Of a stretch of 64,000 nt of DNA, positions 7,799-16,400 are shown piece after piece. This stretch comes from Actinoplanes cyaneus (lineage in GTDB: Bacteria; Actinomycetota; Actinomycetes; Mycobacteriales; Micromonosporaceae): positions 32,525 to 96,524 of the forward strand of contig NZ_BOMH01000070.1 in assembly GCF_016862095.1 (NCBI RefSeq), written 5' to 3'. The notes beneath the pieces are model-generated. The model worked only from the letters and a program-made list of their open reading frames with translations. It ran no database searches and had not been told where the DNA came from. Position 1 is the first letter of the stretch. Each line of letters begins with the position of its first letter. The position numbers and the translations under genes are program-made.

Positions 7799-8638
7799 GT
7801 GACCCGACCCCGCACCACGCCCGCCGACCCCGGGCCGGCCGTGCTGGAGCGGTCGATGAAGCGCTTCGCGCGGGAGACGCCGATCGGGCGCAAGCGCCGG
7901 GCCAGGAAGATGGCCCGCGTGCTCGCCGACACGCACCCGGACGCGCACTGCGAGCTCGACTTCACCACGCCGCTCGAGCTGGCCGTGGCGACCATCCTCT
8001 CGGCACAGACCACCGACGTCCGGGTCAACCAGGTGACGCCGGTCCTCTTCCGGAAGTATCGGTCGGCGGCGGATTACGCGTCCGCCGACCGCGCCGAGAT
8101 GGAAGCGATCCTGCGGCCCACCGGGTTCTTTCGCGCCAAGACCAACTCGCTGATGAATCTCGGTCAAACCCTCATCGGCTCGTACGGTGGTGAGCTGCCC
8201 CGTGAGCTCGACGCGCTCGTGAAGCTGCCGGGCATCGGGCGCAAGACGGCGAACGTGATCCTCGGCAACGCGTTCGACGTGCCCGGCATCACCGTCGACA
8301 CGCACTTCCGTCGCCTGACCAACCGGTTCGGCTGGGTCTCGGAAGAGGACCCCGTCAAGATCGAGTTCCTGGTCGCCGACCTGATCGAGAAACGCGACTG
8401 GACGATGCTGTCGCACCGGATCATCTTCCACGGGCGGCGGGTGTGCCACGCGCGCAAGCCGGCCTGCGGAGCCTGCACGCTGGCGGCGTCCTGCCCGTCC
8501 TTCGGGACCGGGCCGACCGAGGCGGCGCCCGCGGCGAAACTCCTCAAGGGGCCCCGCGCCCGCGAGCTCGCCGTCGCCGCCGGGGTCGACCCGGAGCTGG
8601 TGCCGGCGTCGGCCGTGCTCGCGCCGGAGGAGCCGTGA
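7799..8638 (+). CDS. nth: Endonuclease III (DNA glycosylase/AP lyase)
   Basis: Endonuclease III removes oxidised pyrimidines from DNA and cleaves the abasic site in base excision repair. The 279-residue protein has the helix-hairpin-helix LPGIGRKTANVIL with the catalytic lysine, the downstream aspartate in ITVDTHFRRL, and a C-terminal iron-sulfur motif with four cysteines spaced C-x6-C-x2-C-x5-C (from CHARKPACGAC). It is longer at the N-terminus than the E. coli enzyme; a start at the internal ATG near 7856 is possible. The GTG at 7799 follows a good -10 hexamer. Its stop overlaps the start of the next gene by GTGA, so the two are translationally coupled. Confidence 0.95.
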   Translation: MTRPRTTPADPGPAVLERSMKRFARETPIGRKRRARKMARVLADTHPDAHCELDFTTPLELAVATILSAQTTDVRVNQVTPVLFRKYRSAADYASADRAEMEAILRPTGFFRAKTNSLMNLGQTLIGSYGGELPRELDALVKLPGIGRKTANVILGNAFDVPGITVDTHFRRLTNRFGWVSEEDPVKIEFLVADLIEKRDWTMLSHRIIFHGRRVCHARKPACGACTLAASCPSFGTGPTEAAPAAKLLKGPRARELAVAAGVDPELVPASAVLAPEEP

Positions 8639-9267
8639 GGGCACTTCTGCCGCTCGTCGCGGGCGTGTTGCTGCTCGCCGGGTGCACCGCCGCCGTCCAG
8701 TCCGGCGACGAGGAGACGCCGTCCCCGTTCGCGGCGTGCACGACGGCTTCCCCGGGCGCCGCCGCCTCCCCCGAGGCTGCTGCTTCCGCTGGCGCCGCCG
8801 CCTCCCCCGAGGCTGCTGCTTCCGCCGGCGTCGCCGTCGCCTCGTCGGGGACCGATCTGCCGGACATCGCGGTCGACTGCTTCACCGGGGGCGCTCCGGT
8901 GAGCCTGCGGTCCCTGCGCGGGCCGGCGGTGATCAACGTCTGGGCGTCCTCCTGCGGGCCGTGCCGGGAGGAGCTTCCGCTGATCCAGAGACTGGCCGAC
9001 ACCACCGCCGGGAAACTGACGGTGCTCGGGATGGACACCGGTGACAGCCGGACGGCGGCGGCCTCGTTCGGGTCCGACCACGGGGTCACCATGCCGACGC
9101 TGTACGACCCGGACCGCTCGGCGATCACCAAGCTCAAGGTGGTCAACCTGCCCACCACGATCTTCATCGACGCGACCGGGAAGTCCTACCTGCACCGCTA
9201 CGCGATGGACGCGCAGGACCTGACCGCACTTCTGCGGGAGCACGCCGGGCTGTCGGTGACGTTGTGA
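8635..9267 (+). CDS. TlpA/ResA-like thiol-disulfide oxidoreductase lipoprotein
   Basis: The 210-residue protein begins with a lipoprotein signal (LLPLVAGVLLLAGC), so it should be anchored outside the membrane. An Ala/Ser/Pro/Glu-rich linker with a duplicated 12-residue unit follows, then a thioredoxin fold with the redox motif SSCGPC at INVWASSCGPCREE and the cis-proline segment LPTTIFID. Such proteins reduce or isomerise disulfides, often during cytochrome c maturation, but no ccs or ccd genes lie nearby. The GTG at 8635 overlaps the nth stop and directly precedes the signal peptide; the longer frame from 8443 runs through nth and is a shadow there. Confidence 0.88.
   Translation: MRALLPLVAGVLLLAGCTAAVQSGDEETPSPFAACTTASPGAAASPEAAASAGAAASPEAAASAGVAVASSGTDLPDIAVDCFTGGAPVSLRSLRGPAVINVWASSCGPCREELPLIQRLADTTAGKLTVLGMDTGDSRTAAASFGSDHGVTMPTLYDPDRSAITKLKVVNLPTTIFIDATGKSYLHRYAMDAQDLTALLREHAGLSVTL
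8755..8826 (+). repeat. 36-bp tandem duplication in the lipoprotein linker
   Basis: Two adjacent 36-bp units (8755-8790 and 8791-8826), identical but for the last codon (GCT/GCC), encode the 12-residue repeat GAAASPEAAASA. The unit is in frame and extends the flexible linker between lipid anchor and thioredoxin domain. Confidence 0.9.
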
Positions 9268-9334
9268 GGCGCTCATCGCGTACCGGGGCAATCGGCTTTT
9301 CTCTCTGTTCTTTCTGTGCGGCAAGGTGGGGCGC

Positions 9335-10045
9335 ATGAGCCGGGGCGTGGTGCTGGATCGGCCCGACGACCTGCCGTCCTGGTTCGAGCCGTTGCTCACC
9401 CGCGTCGCCGGGTGCCGGAGCGAGGATTTCAGCGTGCTGCGCAAACCCGCCGGGACGAACGGGCGGTCCAGCGCGGTGCTCGTCCTGCTCGGTGAGGGTC
9501 CCGCCGGGCCCGACCTGCTGATCCTGCAACGAGCCGCGACCATGCGGAACCACGCGGGCCAGCCGGCCTTCCCCGGTGGCGCCACCGACCCGGAGGACGC
9601 CGACGCGATCGCCACCGCGCTGCGCGAGGCCGACGAGGAGGTCGGTCTCGAGCCGTCCAGCGCCCAGGCGCTCGCGCTGCTGCCGGAGCTGTGGATCCCG
9701 GTCAGCCGGTTCACCGTCAACCCGGTCCTGGCCTGGTGGCGGCACCCGCATCCGGTCCGGCCACGGCAGGTCACCGAGGTCGCGCACGTCGCCAGATTGC
9801 CGATCAGTGAACTCGCCGACCCCGCGAACCGTATCCGGGTGCGACACCCGAGCGGCTGGATCGGACCGGCCTTCCAGGTCCGCGGACTGCTCGTCTGGGG
9901 TTTCACGGCGGGGGTGATCTCGGTTCTGCTGGACATGGCAGGCTGGGCGCTGCCCTGGGAGCCGGGTCGTGTCGTCGAACTGCCCGACGCCGAGGCCCCG
10001 GTTCCGGCGGCGCGCGGCGGCGCTCCCGACGAGGTGGTGCCGTGA
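9335..10045 (+). CDS. NUDIX hydrolase, CoA pyrophosphatase (NudL) type
   Basis: The 236-residue protein carries a NUDIX motif of the NudL/CoA-diphosphatase kind: NHAGQPAFPGGATDPED followed by ATALREADEEVGL, with the metal-binding READEE core. Members hydrolyse coenzyme A and derivatives to 4'-phosphopantetheine and 3',5'-ADP. I chose the ATG at 9335 because AGGTGGGG lies just before it; a GTG at 9326 would overlap that site. The C-terminal tail is Pro/Ala-rich. The next gene (MarP-like) starts 27 bp downstream; in mycobacteria a NUDIX gene also precedes marP, which supports both calls. Confidence 0.87.
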   Translation: MSRGVVLDRPDDLPSWFEPLLTRVAGCRSEDFSVLRKPAGTNGRSSAVLVLLGEGPAGPDLLILQRAATMRNHAGQPAFPGGATDPEDADAIATALREADEEVGLEPSSAQALALLPELWIPVSRFTVNPVLAWWRHPHPVRPRQVTEVAHVARLPISELADPANRIRVRHPSGWIGPAFQVRGLLVWGFTAGVISVLLDMAGWALPWEPGRVVELPDAEAPVPAARGGAPDEVVP

Positions 10046-10060
10046 CGTGCGTCTGACTTC

Positions 10061-10066
10061 TATGTT
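10061..10066 (+). promoter_or_regulatory. Candidate -10 element of the MarP-like gene
   Basis: TATGTT lies 6 nt before the GTG start at 10073 with no ribosome binding site; it may allow expression separate from the NUDIX gene. Confidence 0.3.
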
Positions 10067-10072
10067 GAGTGA

Positions 10073-11251
10073 GTGCCCGTGGTCGATGTCATCCTGATCG
10101 TGCTGATGCTGCTGTTCGCGATCAGCGGCTACCGCCAGGGATTCGTGATCGGGGCGTTGTCCCTCGGCGGGTTCTTCAGCGGTGTCCTGATCGGGCTCCA
10201 GCTCGGTCCGCTGCTGGCCAAGCAGTTCGCCGACGGCACGATCCGCATGGTCGTCGCCCTCGCGGTGATCCTTGCCCTGGCTGTCCTCGGTCAAACCCTG
10301 GCCGGCTGGCTCGGCACCAGCCTCCGCAAAGCCATCTTCAACCGGCCGCTGCAGCACCTCGACGACGCGGGTGGCGCGGTCGTGTCGGTCGTCGCGGTCC
10401 TGCTGGCCGCCTGGCTGGTCGCCGTGCCGATGGGCTCCACCCCGTTCCCGGGGATCAACAAGGCGGTCCGGAGCAGCGCGATCCTCGGTGGCATCAACGG
10501 GCTGATGCCGGAGCAGGCGCAGGCCCTCTCCTCGGCGCTCCGCGAGACGCTCGACACCAACGGCTTCCCCGACGTGTTCGGCGGTCTCGCGCGCACCCAG
10601 GCCAAAGAGGTCGCCGAGCCCGACCCGGCGCTGCGGAACTCGAAGATCGTGCAGACCTCCAAGCAGTCCGTCCTCAAGGTCCTCGGCGCGGCGCCCAGCT
10701 GCTCCCGGCGCATCGAGGGCACCGGTTTCGTCTACGCCGACGAGCGCGTCATGACCAACGCGCACGTGGTCGCCGGCACCCGAGACGTGGTCGTCGAGAC
10801 CACCCGCGGCCAGATCGAGGGCACCGTCGTGGTCTACGACCCGAAACGCGACCTCGCCGTCATCCGGGTGCCCGGGCTGAAGGCGCCGATCATGCCGTTC
10901 GTCACGAAGAAGGCGGCGTCCGGGGCCAGCGCCATAGTTCTCGGCTATCCGCAGGACGGGCCGTACAACGCGCAGTCCGCCCGGGTCCGCGACGTCGGCG
11001 ACATCACCGGGCCGGACATCTACGAGTCCGGCGACGTGACCCGGGAGATCTACACGATCAAGTCGCTGGTCCGCAGCGGCAACTCGGGCGGCCCGCTGAT
11101 CGCCCCCGACGGCGAGGTGCTCGGCGTGATCTTCGCGGCGGCGGCCGACGACAAGAACGTGGGCTTCGCGCTGACGGCGGCTGAAGCGGCGCCGATCGCG
11201 AAGCTGGGGCGGGAGAGCACGCAGGCGGTCAAGACGGGCGAGTGCGCCTGA
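10073..11251 (+). CDS. marP: MarP-like membrane serine protease (CvpA domain plus trypsin fold)
   Basis: This 392-residue protein has four hydrophobic N-terminal segments (about residues 5-120, CvpA/colicin V type) followed by a periplasmic chymotrypsin-like protease. The triad is visible as H231 in TNAHVV, D260 in RDLAVI and S338 in GNSGGPL. Two extracytoplasmic cysteines (C210 and the penultimate-region C in TGECA) could form a disulfide. Length, layout and residue positions closely match mycobacterial MarP, which protects against acid and oxidative stress by processing a cell-wall hydrolase. Function is inferred from this match. Confidence 0.93.
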   Translation: MPVVDVILIVLMLLFAISGYRQGFVIGALSLGGFFSGVLIGLQLGPLLAKQFADGTIRMVVALAVILALAVLGQTLAGWLGTSLRKAIFNRPLQHLDDAGGAVVSVVAVLLAAWLVAVPMGSTPFPGINKAVRSSAILGGINGLMPEQAQALSSALRETLDTNGFPDVFGGLARTQAKEVAEPDPALRNSKIVQTSKQSVLKVLGAAPSCSRRIEGTGFVYADERVMTNAHVVAGTRDVVVETTRGQIEGTVVVYDPKRDLAVIRVPGLKAPIMPFVTKKAASGASAIVLGYPQDGPYNAQSARVRDVGDITGPDIYESGDVTREIYTIKSLVRSGNSGGPLIAPDGEVLGVIFAAAADDKNVGFALTAAEAAPIAKLGRESTQAVKTGECA

Positions 11252-11410
11252 GCCGGGGACGCTCCGGTTCCTCTCACTCTCGAGACAACTGCCCCGGTGG
11301 TACGCCGTGAGACCGCCACACTTCCCCACCGCCCTCGTGGTTCACGGCGCCCATGCCCGCTGCCGAAGCTGCACGGCTCCCGAGTCGTCGCCGCGCCCGG
11401 TCGCCCCGCA

Positions 11411-11453
11411 CCCGGTCGGTTCTGCACCCCGGTCGGTTCTGCACCCCGGTCGG
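11411..11453. repeat. 17-bp tandem repeat, about 2.5 copies
   Basis: The unit CCCGGTCGGTTCTGCAC occurs at 11411-11427 and 11428-11444, followed by a partial third copy to 11453. Confidence 0.85.
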
Positions 11454-11498
11454 CCCAACCGCTCGGCTGGTCCAGCGCCCGGGGCCGCTGAGGTGCTC

Positions 11499-11550
11499 GG
11501 CTGGTGCTGACGGGTGTTTCCGGGCGTGTTCACACCCCTGAGAGCCAGCC
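11499..11550. repeat. Imperfect hairpin, family member E
   Basis: The arms 11499-11516 (starting GGCTGGTGCTGA) and 11533-11550 (ending GAGAGCCAGCC) pair at 14 of 18 positions. Arm ends match the hairpins near 1.7 and 27.4 kb, so this looks like a decayed member of the same family. Confidence 0.6.
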
Positions 11551-11747
11551 GGGGTCGCGACGTCCGCTGAGGGCCGCGCGGTCGCTCGCCGTTGGCTTGT
11601 TGCCGCCCGGGTGGGGTTCTTCCCGGGCTCGACACCCACCTGACGAGCAGCAGGGGCGGTGTGCCCGCGAATGGGTCGGGTTGGTGGTGAGAGCTGCGTG
11701 AACTGGAGCGGCGCTCTCGAGAGCCGGCCGTGACGGTGAGCCGCGGG

Positions 11748-13247
11748 TCAGCCGGCGGTGGTCGCGAAACGGCGAATGGTCACGGCAGCCGCCAGCGCCG
11801 AGATCACGAACAGCGCGATCGCGATGAAGCGCCCCCGATGCGACCCGCCCGCCTCGGCGGCCGCCGGCGCCGCCCAGCCGCCGCTGTTCGTCCCGGGCAC
11901 CACCGCGGCCGGCTGCTGGCCGGTGTCGCCGCTCGGCGCCGACTGGGCCTCGCCGGGCGCCGGCGCGCTGCCGAACCGGGCCACCCCGGCGGGCGGCGTG
12001 TTGTCCAGCGGGTTGCTAGCCGCTTCCGGCACGACGGCGGTGAGCGCCCCGGTCGGGTCGATCAGGCCGAAGCCGAAGGCGTCGTCGCGGCCGGGCGCGC
12101 CACGGTCCTTGGCGGTACGGATGATCCGGTTGATCACGTCGCTCGCCGACATGTCCGGCCAGCGGGAGCGGATCAGCGCCGCGGTCCCGGCGACCATCGG
12201 CGCGGCGAAGCTGGTGCCCTGCACCCGCCAGTAGCCGCCCGGTTTCGCGCCGACCAGGTCCGTGGCGGGGGCGGTGACGACCGTCTCCTTGCCGGTTATC
12301 GAGCCGGACCACAGATCGGTTCCGTTGCGTTCCATGCCGGCGACAGCGATCACGCCGGGCTCGCGGGCCGGGTACCAGACACCGTGGTTCGTGGACGCGG
12401 TCGCGCTCACGTTGCCGGTGCAGGCGACGACCACCACGTCCTTGGCGAACGCGTAGTCCAGGGCGGCGGCGAGCGCCGGGCTGTTGGCGCTGCCGCCGAG
12501 CGACAGGTTGACCACCCGGGCGCCGTGGTCGACTGCCCAGCGCAGGCCTTTGGCGACGATCAGCGCGTCGTCGTAGCGGTTGTCCTCGTCCAGGACCCGT
12601 ACCGGAAGAATCTTGGCTTTCGGGGCGATGCCGACCACGCCGGTGCTGTCGTCGTTGCGGCCGGCGATGATCCCGGAGACCGTGGTGCCATGGCCGACCG
12701 GGTCGGTGTCGCCGCCGTCGCCGGTCTTGGTGTTCACCAGGTCCAGCCCGGGCAGGACCTGGCCTTCCAGGTCGGGGTGGTGCGCGTCCACCCCGGAGTC
12801 GATCACGGCGACGGTGATGCCGGTGCCGTCCGCGTAGGTCCACGCGTCGGTCAGGTCGAGCGCCTGCAACTGCCACTCGTCGGCCCGGACCGTGTCGATC
12901 GCGGCGCCCGGGTCGGCCAGCGGCTTGCTGAACGTGGTGCCCTCGACCACCTCGTCGGCCGCCCCCGGCTCGGCCAGCGGCAGGCCGCCCAAATGCGAGG
13001 CCAGCGGCAGGCCGGCCACACGCGAGACCAGCGGCAGGCCGGAAACGTGCGAGGCCAGCGGCAGGCCGGAAAGGGGCGAGCCGAGGGGCAGGCCGGAAAC
13101 GTGCGAGACGAACGGCAGGCCGGACACCTGCGCGGAGAGCGGCCCGGTCGTCAGCGCGGGCGAACCCGCGAACGCGGGCGAGGCCGCCGGCATCAGGGCG
13201 ATGAACCCGGCAAGGGCCGCCACCCCGAGTCGCCGCCCGCTCACCAT
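11748..13247 (-). CDS. mycP: Mycosin-type subtilisin protease of type VII secretion (MycP-like)
   Basis: Mycosins are membrane-bound S8 proteases that belong to type VII secretion systems. From the chosen ATG at 13247 the protein has 499 residues, starting with a signal peptide (VSGRRLGVAALAGFIALMP, then AFA as a likely cleavage site). It has the triad Asp (AVIDSGVD, about D150), His (VGHGTTVSG, about H186) and Ser (GTSFAAPMVAG, about S346), and a C-terminal membrane helix followed by basic residues. Between signal peptide and protease lies a six-unit nine-residue repeat, which is unusual. A frame from 13337 would add 30 residues before the signal peptide. The gene is 153 bp downstream of eccC on the same strand. 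Confidence 0.9.
   Translation of the reverse strand: MVSGRRLGVAALAGFIALMPAASPAFAGSPALTTGPLSAQVSGLPFVSHVSGLPLGSPLSGLPLASHVSGLPLVSRVAGLPLASHLGGLPLAEPGAADEVVEGTTFSKPLADPGAAIDTVRADEWQLQALDLTDAWTYADGTGITVAVIDSGVDAHHPDLEGQVLPGLDLVNTKTGDGGDTDPVGHGTTVSGIIAGRNDDSTGVVGIAPKAKILPVRVLDEDNRYDDALIVAKGLRWAVDHGARVVNLSLGGSANSPALAAALDYAFAKDVVVVACTGNVSATASTNHGVWYPAREPGVIAVAGMERNGTDLWSGSITGKETVVTAPATDLVGAKPGGYWRVQGTSFAAPMVAGTAALIRSRWPDMSASDVINRIIRTAKDRGAPGRDDAFGFGLIDPTGALTAVVPEAASNPLDNTPPAGVARFGSAPAPGEAQSAPSGDTGQQPAAVVPGTNSGGWAAPAAAEAGGSHRGRFIAIALFVISALAAAVTIRRFATTAG
12963..13124 (-). repeat. Six 27-bp repeats inside the mycosin gene
   Basis: The region encodes six nine-residue units in register: SGLPFVSHV, SGLPLGSPL, SGLPLASHV, SGLPLVSRV, AGLPLASHL and GGLPLAEPG (ordered along the protein, about residues 42-95). 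Nucleotide identity between units is high, so the array is young or kept homogeneous. Confidence 0.92.
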
Positions 13248-13400
13248 CGGACACCGCCGCGGGGTGCACGACACCGCGGCCGCTGCGGCCGGAAGGTTGC
13301 GCTCACTCTGGTCACGGGTCGGCGTCGCCATTCTCATGATGGTCAGTCGATGGGGGGAGATTACTCCGAAACCGTTGCGTGTCGCTGCGGTCCGAGGTCC

Positions 13401-16400
13401 CTAATCGCACTGGGAGTCTGTCCCTGGCCCGGATTCGGGAAGTGCCAGCTGGATCAGGCGAATTCCCTCACGGCGGGTGATCAGTCGGCCACGCCCCGGC
13501 GGCATCCGTTCCGGCCGCACGGTACTGATCAACGCACCCTCCTCAGGAGATCCCGACATCACCAGGCCGGGCGCGGAAAGCTCCCGCAGGCGCTGGATCA
13601 CCGGCTCGTAGAGCACCCGCCCGGCACCACCGGCCCGCCGGGTGAGCACCAGGTGCAGCCCGAGGTCCCGGGCCTGCGGAAGGTACTCCAGCAGCGGGGT
13701 GAGCGGGTTGACCGGCCCGGCGGCCACCAGGTCGTAGTCGTCGACCAGCACGAACAGCTCCGGCCCGGTCCACCAGGAACGGTCCCGGAGGTCTTTGGCG
13801 GTGACCTCGGGGCCGGGCAGGCGCTTCTCCATGTATCCCGCCACCGAGTGCATCAGGTCCAGGGTGGGCTGGGCCTGCATCCCGTACCCGATCCGATGGC
13901 CGGTCTCCGGCAGGTCCATCAGGCTGCGCCGGTAGTCGACCAGGATGATGCGGGCCTGCTCGGGCTCGAACCGGCCGGTCACCGACGCGGCCAGGGTGCG
14001 GAGGAAGGTCGACTTGCCGCACTCGGCGTCACCGAGCAGCAGGAAGTGCGGATCGGAGGCGAAGTCGACGGTCACCGGTTCCAGATCGGCCTCGGCCAGG
14101 CCGATCGGCAGCCGCAGGCCCTCGCCGGCGGCCGCGATCCGCCGGTACGCCACCGTCGCCGGCAACAGCCGCACCCGCGGCGCCACCGCCCCGGACCAGG
14201 CCGAGGCCACCGCCTTGACCAGCGCGGCGGTGTCGCCCAGCGAGGTCACCGCGGGTCGTGCCGTGAGCAGGTGCAGCCACTGTCCCGTGACCACCGGGTG
14301 CTCGATCACGCCCCGTCCGGGCTGCCGCTCCGGCACCGCCGTGGCGGCCCGCCGCCCGACGTGCGAGTCCGAGGTGTCGCCGAGCCGCAGTTCCACCCGT
14401 GATCCGAAGAGGTCTCGCACCGCGGGCCGAAAGTCCATCCACCGGGAGGCGCCGGCCACCAGGTGGATCCCGTACGACAGCCCGCGCGTCGCCAGATCGG
14501 TCAGCACCTGCTCGAGCTCCTCGAAGTCGGCGCGCACCGTGGCCCAGCCGTCCACCACGAGGAACACGTCGGGGCCGGTCCCGGACCGCCGGAACTCGGC
14601 CATCGAAGCGATCCCGAGCTCGGCGAACGTCCGTTCGCGCTCGGCCAGCAGGGTGACCATCTCGCCGGCGGTCCGGCGTACGCCCTCGGCCTCCAGCCGC
14701 CCGAACACCCCACCGACGTGCGGCAGCCCGCGCAGCGCGCCGAGCGACCCGCCCCCGAAGTCCAGGCAGTACACCTGCGCCTCGGCGGGCGTATGGGTCA
14801 GCGCCAGCCCGCAGATCAGCGTGCGCAGCGCTGTCGACTTGCCGCTGAGCGTCCCGCCGACCACCGCCACGTGTCCGGCCGCCCCGCCCAGCTGCAGCCA
14901 CAGCACGTCCCGCAGTTGCTCGCGTGGCTTGTCCACCAGCGCGACCGGCACCTGCAGCGCGCCGTGCAGTGCAGGGTTCGCGCAGGCCAGCCCGCGGTCC
15001 CGGTCGACGACGGGTGTCCCGAGCAGATCGTCGAGCGCGGCCGAGGTGTCCAAGGGCGGCAGCCACACCCGATGAGCCGGCGGACCCTGCCCGGCCATCC
15101 GGTCGACCAGCACGCTGAGCATGGTCGGCCCGTCCTGGACCGGCTCGGCGGCGACCGGGAGGGCGGCCTGGGTCGCGACGGTGCGCGTGGTGAACGCCAT
15201 CACGCGCATCTCGGCGGCCCGGCCCGGGACGACTGCCCGGCGCACCCGCCCGGACACGAACGCTCCGCGGAACCGGATCAGCGGCCCGTTCCCGAACTTC
15301 AGATACGCGTGCCCCGGGGCGCCGGGCAGGTCGGCAGCGTCCGGCACACCCAGGACGACCCGGGATTCCATGCTGTTGAAGGTCTTCAGCCCGATTCGGT
15401 ACGACAGGTGCGTGTCCAGCCCCCGCAGCCGCCCCTCCTCCAGCCGCTGACTGGCCAGCAACAGGTGCACGCCCAGCGACCGCCCGAGCCGCCCGATCTG
15501 CAGGAACATCTCGATGAAGTCCGGTTTGTGCAGCAGCAGCTCGGCGAACTCGTCGACGATCACGAAAAGCGACGGCAGCGGGGGAAGGGTCGCGCCCGCC
15601 GCCCGCGCCCGCTCGTAATCCGGCAGCCCGGCGAAGTTCCCGGCCTTGCGCAGCAACTCCTGGCGCCGGATCAGCTCGCCGTCGATCGCCTCCGCCATCC
15701 GGTCGACCAGCGGCAGCTCGTCGTTGAGGTTGGTGATCAGGGCGGCGGTGTGCGGCAGCCGGTCCATCGAGGCGAAGGTCGCGCCGCCCTTGAAGTCGAT
15801 CAGCACGAAGTTCAGCTGCTCGGAGGAGTGCGTGGCGGCCAGCGCCAGCACGAGCGTGCGCAGCAGCTCCGACTTGCCCGACCCGGTGGCCCCGATGAGC
15901 AGCCCGTGCGGGCCCATCCCGTCCTGCGCCGACTCCTTCAGATCCAGCTCGACCGGCAGGCCCTCGGGTGTCGTCCCGATCGGCACCCGCAGCCGTTCCC
16001 GGCCGGTCCGTGGTCGTCGGCCCTCGACCGGCCGGAAGCTCTCCGGGTCGCCGATGCCGAGCAGGTCGCTGAACCCGGTCTCGGCCGGCGCCGGTGTGCC
16101 GTCCGGGTCGCTCGCGCCGGCCAGGCGCAGCGGGGCCAGCCGCCGGGCGATCGCCTCGGCCACTGTCGCGGGCAGCCCGTCGGCGCGGCCGGCCTCGGTC
16201 TCGACGTCCATCGTGGCGGTGCGCAGCGTCCCGGCCGGCCCGGCCTCCAGCGCGAGGGTGGTCCGGTCCAGCAGCCGGGGCGGCGGGGTGTCCAGGTCCA
16301 GCACTGTCACGCCGTCCAGGCCGTCGTCCCCGGCGAGCGGGCCGGGACCGTCGCGGACGATCACCACGTGCGGCCCGGACCGGCCCGGCGCGCCCGCCTG

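Larger units (their letters stand above)
11252..11747. other. Intergenic region with tandem repeat and hairpin
   Basis: This 496 bp stretch lies between the converging marP-like and mycosin genes. It holds a 17-bp tandem repeat and one imperfect hairpin of the GCTGGTGCT family. Open frames crossing it are Arg/Pro-rich in all directions and have no ribosome binding site; I see no gene. Confidence 0.7.

Noticed and set aside
9164..11329. 721-codon minus-strand open frame opposite the NUDIX and MarP-like genes
   Set aside because: It crosses three well-supported plus-strand genes, is low in complexity (Asp/His/Gln/Arg) and has no recognisable domain.
11730..14402. 890-codon plus-strand open frame opposite the mycosin gene and the end of eccC
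   Set aside because: Its apparent repeats are only the complement of the mycosin repeat array; no ribosome binding site or domain.
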